Assembly (NCBI RefSeq): GCF_017301635.1
Contig: NZ_CP071091.1
Coordinates: forward strand, 4,910,001-4,974,000
DNA: 64,000 nt
Source of the DNA: Myxococcus landrumus
GTDB lineage: Bacteria > Myxococcota > Myxococcia > Myxococcales > Myxococcaceae
Direction of reading: 5' to 3'
Shown here one piece after another: positions 61,364-64,000 of the stretch. The stretch's first letter is position 1. The number at the start of each line of letters is the position of its first letter. Made by a program: the position numbers and the translations under genes. The notes below the pieces were generated by a model. That model searched no databases and was not told the DNA's origin. It saw only the letters and a program-made list of their open reading frames with translations.

Positions 61364-62296
61364 ATGAGTGGGATAGCGGACGCGGAATTCCTTCAGGGCG
61401 CGTTCATTCAGGAAGGCGTCAGCCCCACCCCCGGGGTTCTCATCGCGGCTTGCACCATTGGGGATGACTATGACGACCCCAAGAATCGTGTCGGCGTGAG
61501 AAGACAAGACTCATGGCTGGAGTTCGACCTGTCAGGGGAAGCAGTCCTCTCCGTGGATGCCACCGACGATGGTTGGGCTTACGTCCTCGGAGAGAACGGG
61601 ACGGTCGTGCGATTCAACTGGAAGGCGCCCAAAACCAAGGACAAGCTCAAGGCCTCCCGCACGCTCTTCCCCAATGAACCGGTCTATGACATCGGGCCGC
61701 TCCGTCGGCTTCGAGTGCTCGGAACGGACATCCTTTGTGCCGGCTCCGTGGGCCAGGTTTACTGTCTGCAGAACAAAGGCTTTGAGGCCCTGCCACGGTT
61801 GGTCATCGGTGGAGAAGACGTCACGATTGAAGACATCGCGGGCAAGAGCCGAAACGACTTCATCGCCGTGACTTCTGACGGTTACGCCGCCCATTTCAAT
61901 GGAACCGTCTGGAAGAAGTTGAAGCTGCCCATCCAGGAAAGCCTCAGCAGTATTTGTACGCTGGAACAGGGCTATGGCATGTGCGGTAATAACGGAACCA
62001 TCATCATTGGGAGCGGCACCCGGTGGCATGCCCTGCCGCCGCTGGATACGGAGCGCAGTTACTGGGGCATCGCCACTCACCAAGGGCGAATTTATGCCGC
62101 CCATCTGGCCGGCATCGACAAGGTATCCGGCCAAGAGGTCATCCCTCTCGAAATCAAGAAGAGCAAGAACCTGCAGTTCACAGTCCTGCGCAGCGCAAGG
62201 GACGGCGTCTGGTCATTCGCGGATCACACCATCGGGTGGATTCACGATGACCGGTGGCACACCGTCTGCAATGGACCTCCGACCTCTGAGCCATAG
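61364..62296 (+). CDS. uncharacterised protein, probable beta-propeller
   Basis: 310 residues, no signal peptide. ATG 61364 has AAAGGAAG about eight bases before it, better than the upstream start at 61238. Regular strand-loop units such as VLSVDATDDGWAYVLGENGT, VVRFNW, DILCAGSVGQVYCLQNKGFE, DFIAVTSDGYAAHFNGTVWK, YGMCGNNGTIIIGSGTRWHA, and WSFADHTIGWIHDDRWH look like blades of a WD/YVTN-like propeller. Proteins of this form occur near polymorphic toxins in myxobacteria, but no partner is adjacent. GC is slightly lower than around it. Confidence 0.65.
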   Translation: MSGIADAEFLQGAFIQEGVSPTPGVLIAACTIGDDYDDPKNRVGVRRQDSWLEFDLSGEAVLSVDATDDGWAYVLGENGTVVRFNWKAPKTKDKLKASRTLFPNEPVYDIGPLRRLRVLGTDILCAGSVGQVYCLQNKGFEALPRLVIGGEDVTIEDIAGKSRNDFIAVTSDGYAAHFNGTVWKKLKLPIQESLSSICTLEQGYGMCGNNGTIIIGSGTRWHALPPLDTERSYWGIATHQGRIYAAHLAGIDKVSGQEVIPLEIKKSKNLQFTVLRSARDGVWSFADHTIGWIHDDRWHTVCNGPPTSEP

Positions 62297-62344
62297 AGAG
62301 GTGGTGCCTCTCCAAACTCGCTAACTCATTCGGGGAGCGGATTG

Positions 62345-62373
62345 AAAGGCCCTGCAAACCAGCAGGGCCCTTT
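62345..62373 (+). terminator. rho-independent terminator after the propeller-like gene
   Basis: AAAGGCCCTGC and GCAGGGCCCTTT pair perfectly over 11 bases around AAACCA. It lies 48 bases after the stop. With the preceding GGAGCGGATTG and the following TTGACACGAGTC, it is also a fourth, short copy of the tRNA-array tail repeat. Confidence 0.75.
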
Positions 62374-62853
62374 CACTTGACACGAGTCTCGTGATGGATT
62401 GAGCCAGACACTCGTGCTGAATCTCTCATCTGGGCCTGCAGCCGCTTCCTCCGCCAGTCGCCTCCAGTGGAACGACCTGCTCGCCGACAGTCCATGGCAA
62501 CCGGCCACCTCCTCCGGCTCGGCCAGGAACCGGCACTTCTCCTCGGAGCTGAATCGCCCCGTCCTCCCAGACGCACACTGGAGCTTGCGGTTGTGCTGGC
62601 GTCACCTCCTCTCGAAGGTTTGACGCTTGGCCACGCCGTTCCCTCTCATAGCCCGTCGATTCGCGGTGGCGACTCGATGCATGTCATGGGCGCTGTGTCC
62701 ATGGCCCTTCAGTGCTCGTCGACTGGCAGCCGAGAGACGCTTGCCCATAGAGTGTTACGTGTCTTGCATTGAGTAGCACGGAATGGTGTCATTCATTCCA
62801 TGAGGGGGGTGGTCCATTCCGGGCTTCGTCCTGCTCCTCGGGGGAGACACGCA
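62374..62853. promoter_or_regulatory. gene-free interval with an inverted repeat at 62780-62799
   Basis: No gene is recognised. GGAATG (62780-62785) and CATTCC (62794-62799) form an inverted repeat, and GTCCATTCC follows at 62812. This lies 55 bases before the next start and may be an operator for that gene. Confidence 0.35.
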
Positions 62854-64000
62854 ATGCGAAGCCGTCTTGGAGTGCTGTGGTCGTGGGGTCTGGGCGTGAC
62901 GCTGGCCATGTCGCTGGGAGCGTGTGCAGTCGAGTCCCTCGATGAGAAGGTACGCCCGCTCGAGGATGGGGTGTCACAAGAGGGGGACGAGGCGCTGACA
63001 CGTGAGCGTCCGGAAGCCGCGTTGACATGGGACCCGTATGCGGACGCGGTGGCCTCGGGCACCACGGCGACGGTGCTCAACGCGAGCGCGGCGCTGGGTG
63101 CTCCGAATGGGCAAGCCGCGACGCTGCTGGGCGTGCTCAACACAGCGCTGGTCCTGGACCTGGGACAAGGCGAGGAAGGCACCGGCGACCTGCGCGTCTA
63201 CTACCAGGGACTGTCGCTTGCGCTGGTGGCCCAGGTGGACTTCCTGAAGGCGGATGGGACCTTCATCGGCTCCAGCTCGTTGCATCTGGTGGAGCTGGGC
63301 CTGGGGACCCATATCGCGGTGGCGACGTACCCGGGGAACGTGCCCTATCGCTACGTCCGCCTACGAGGCTCGGTGCTCGCGCTCTACCTGGTGGACGCCG
63401 TGGAGACATCGCTGCGGGCCGTCTGTGGTGACGGAGTGCTGAGCGGATTCGAAGTCTGTGACGACGGCAATCAACTCTCGGGAGACGGCTGCAACAGCGT
63501 CTGCCAGCTGGAGCCGGGCTACACCTGCACGGGAGTGCCGACAGTGTGTACCGACATCGACGAGTGCGCCGCCGGTACCGACAACTGCAATGAAAACGCC
63601 ACCTGCACCAACATCGGAGGCTCCTTCACCTGCGCCTGCAATGCGGGGTACGAGGGCGACGGCGTGACCTGCACCAACATCGACGAGTGCGCCACAAGCC
63701 CCTGCCTGAACGGTGGCACCTGCATCGACGGCGTGGGTAGCTACACCTGCAAGTGCGCGCCCACCTACGAGGGAAACAACTGCCAGTCTTGCTCCGGCAC
63801 CCTCGCGGACTGCAACGGGAACTCGTCCGACGGCTGCGAGGTGAACCTCCAGAGCGACGCCGCCAGTTGCGGCGCCTGCGGCATCGTGTGCTCGACGGGG
63901 CAGATCTGCTCGAACGCCGCCTGCCAGGCCCCTCCCACCGGCCAGGTCCCCGGCACGCCGGTCAGCTCCCCCGCGAACCACAACCCGCTGGCTCCGGCGG
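62854..64000 (+). CDS. DUF4215/EGF-repeat surface lipoprotein, 5' part only
   Basis: The frame opens at ATG 62854 and stays open to the right edge (382 codons). The signal [17 protein letters not shown] is lipoprotein-type. A beta domain follows (about 45-185), then a DUF4215-type Cys repeat ([35 protein letters not shown]), two EGF-like domains of the calcium-binding kind ([28 protein letters not shown]), and a second Cys-rich unit ([18 protein letters not shown]). Such proteins are large cell-surface lipoproteins of myxobacteria. The C-terminus is outside the window. Confidence 0.85.
   Translation, partial: MRSRLGVLWSWGLGVTLAMSLGACAVESLDEKVRPLEDGVSQEGDEALTRERPEAALTWDPYADAVASGTTATVLNASAALGAPNGQAATLLGVLNTALVLDLGQGEEGTGDLRVYYQGLSLALVAQVDFLKADGTFIGSSSLHLVELGLGTHIAVATYPGNVPYRYVRLRGSVLALYLVDAVETSLRAVCGDGVLSGFEVCDDGNQLSGDGCNSVCQLEPGYTCTGVPTVCTDIDECAAGTDNCNENATCTNIGGSFTCACNAGYEGDGVTCTNIDECATSPCLNGGTCIDGVGSYTCKCAPTYEGNNCQSCSGTLADCNGNSSDGCEVNLQSDAASCGACGIVCSTGQICSNAACQAPPTGQVPGTPVSSPANHNPLAPA

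Overview
The window is high-GC DNA (lower in a few islands) typical of a myxobacterium, probably Cystobacterineae. The reasons are two Ser/Thr kinases with large tetratricopeptide-rich tails, an FHA-domain sigma-54 activator, many secreted lipoproteins and metallopeptidases, a Cys-rich DUF4215/EGF-type surface protein, an RCC1-repeat lipoprotein and a caspase-like protein driven from an ECF sigma operon. No species can be named from sequence alone.

Layout. 1-3.9 kb: partial HEAT-repeat gene, DUF1993 gene, AraC-type regulator, zinc-peptidase-like lipoprotein and a 49-residue orphan peptide gene. 3.98-4.49 kb: a dense array of five unusual tRNA genes (Tyr, Ile, Gly, Gln, Asn). An intact IS66 element (4649-7137, 8-bp target duplication) sits in the array's trailing sequence. 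7.2-19.4 kb is accessory DNA: a DUF3800 gene, IS3, IS256 and IS21-like remnants, four copies of a short element with inverted ends, degraded copies of the tRNA-array tail, a metzincin lipoprotein, and a SnoaL-like/TetR pair with a clear operator. 19.4-22.7 kb (minus): ECF sigma factor, zinc-finger anti-sigma and caspase-like protease, all coupled by 4-nt overlaps. 22.8-25.7 kb: an IS3 element joined to a truncated IS66.

25.8-36.4 kb is the most interesting part: a defence or signalling island with two divergent operons plus one isolated gene. Minus strand: two TIR-type genes and a SLOG-like gene, with a further ThsB-like TIR gene downstream. Plus strand: a small membrane protein, a TIR protein, a MoxR-type AAA+ ATPase, a vWA-like protein with a degraded metal site, and a 1249-residue protein that reads as N-terminal ternary-system domain, TIR-like domain, STAND NTPase, TPR array and a C-terminal sigma-70-like module. 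This resembles the known MoxR/vWA ternary conflict systems and TIR/SLOG nucleotide-signalling systems, but the TIR-STAND-sigma fusion is, as far as I can tell, not a described architecture.

36.6-37.5 kb holds ISL3, IS3 and amidoligase debris. 37.5-51.8 kb looks like one regulated secretion locus: a kinase-TPR protein faces a six-gene run of exported proteins (an unknown, a vitellogenin/HEAT-like protein, a Hint-domain protein, a small partner, a subtilase, an RCC1 double propeller), followed by an FHA-sigma-54 activator. A near-consensus sigma-54 promoter lies before the first exported gene. 51.9-56.4 kb: a MocR-type regulator coupled to a second kinase-TPR gene. 56.5-64 kb: fibronectin-III/DNRLRE lipoprotein, astacin-type lipoprotein, an unknown probable beta-propeller protein and the start of a DUF4215/EGF lipoprotein.
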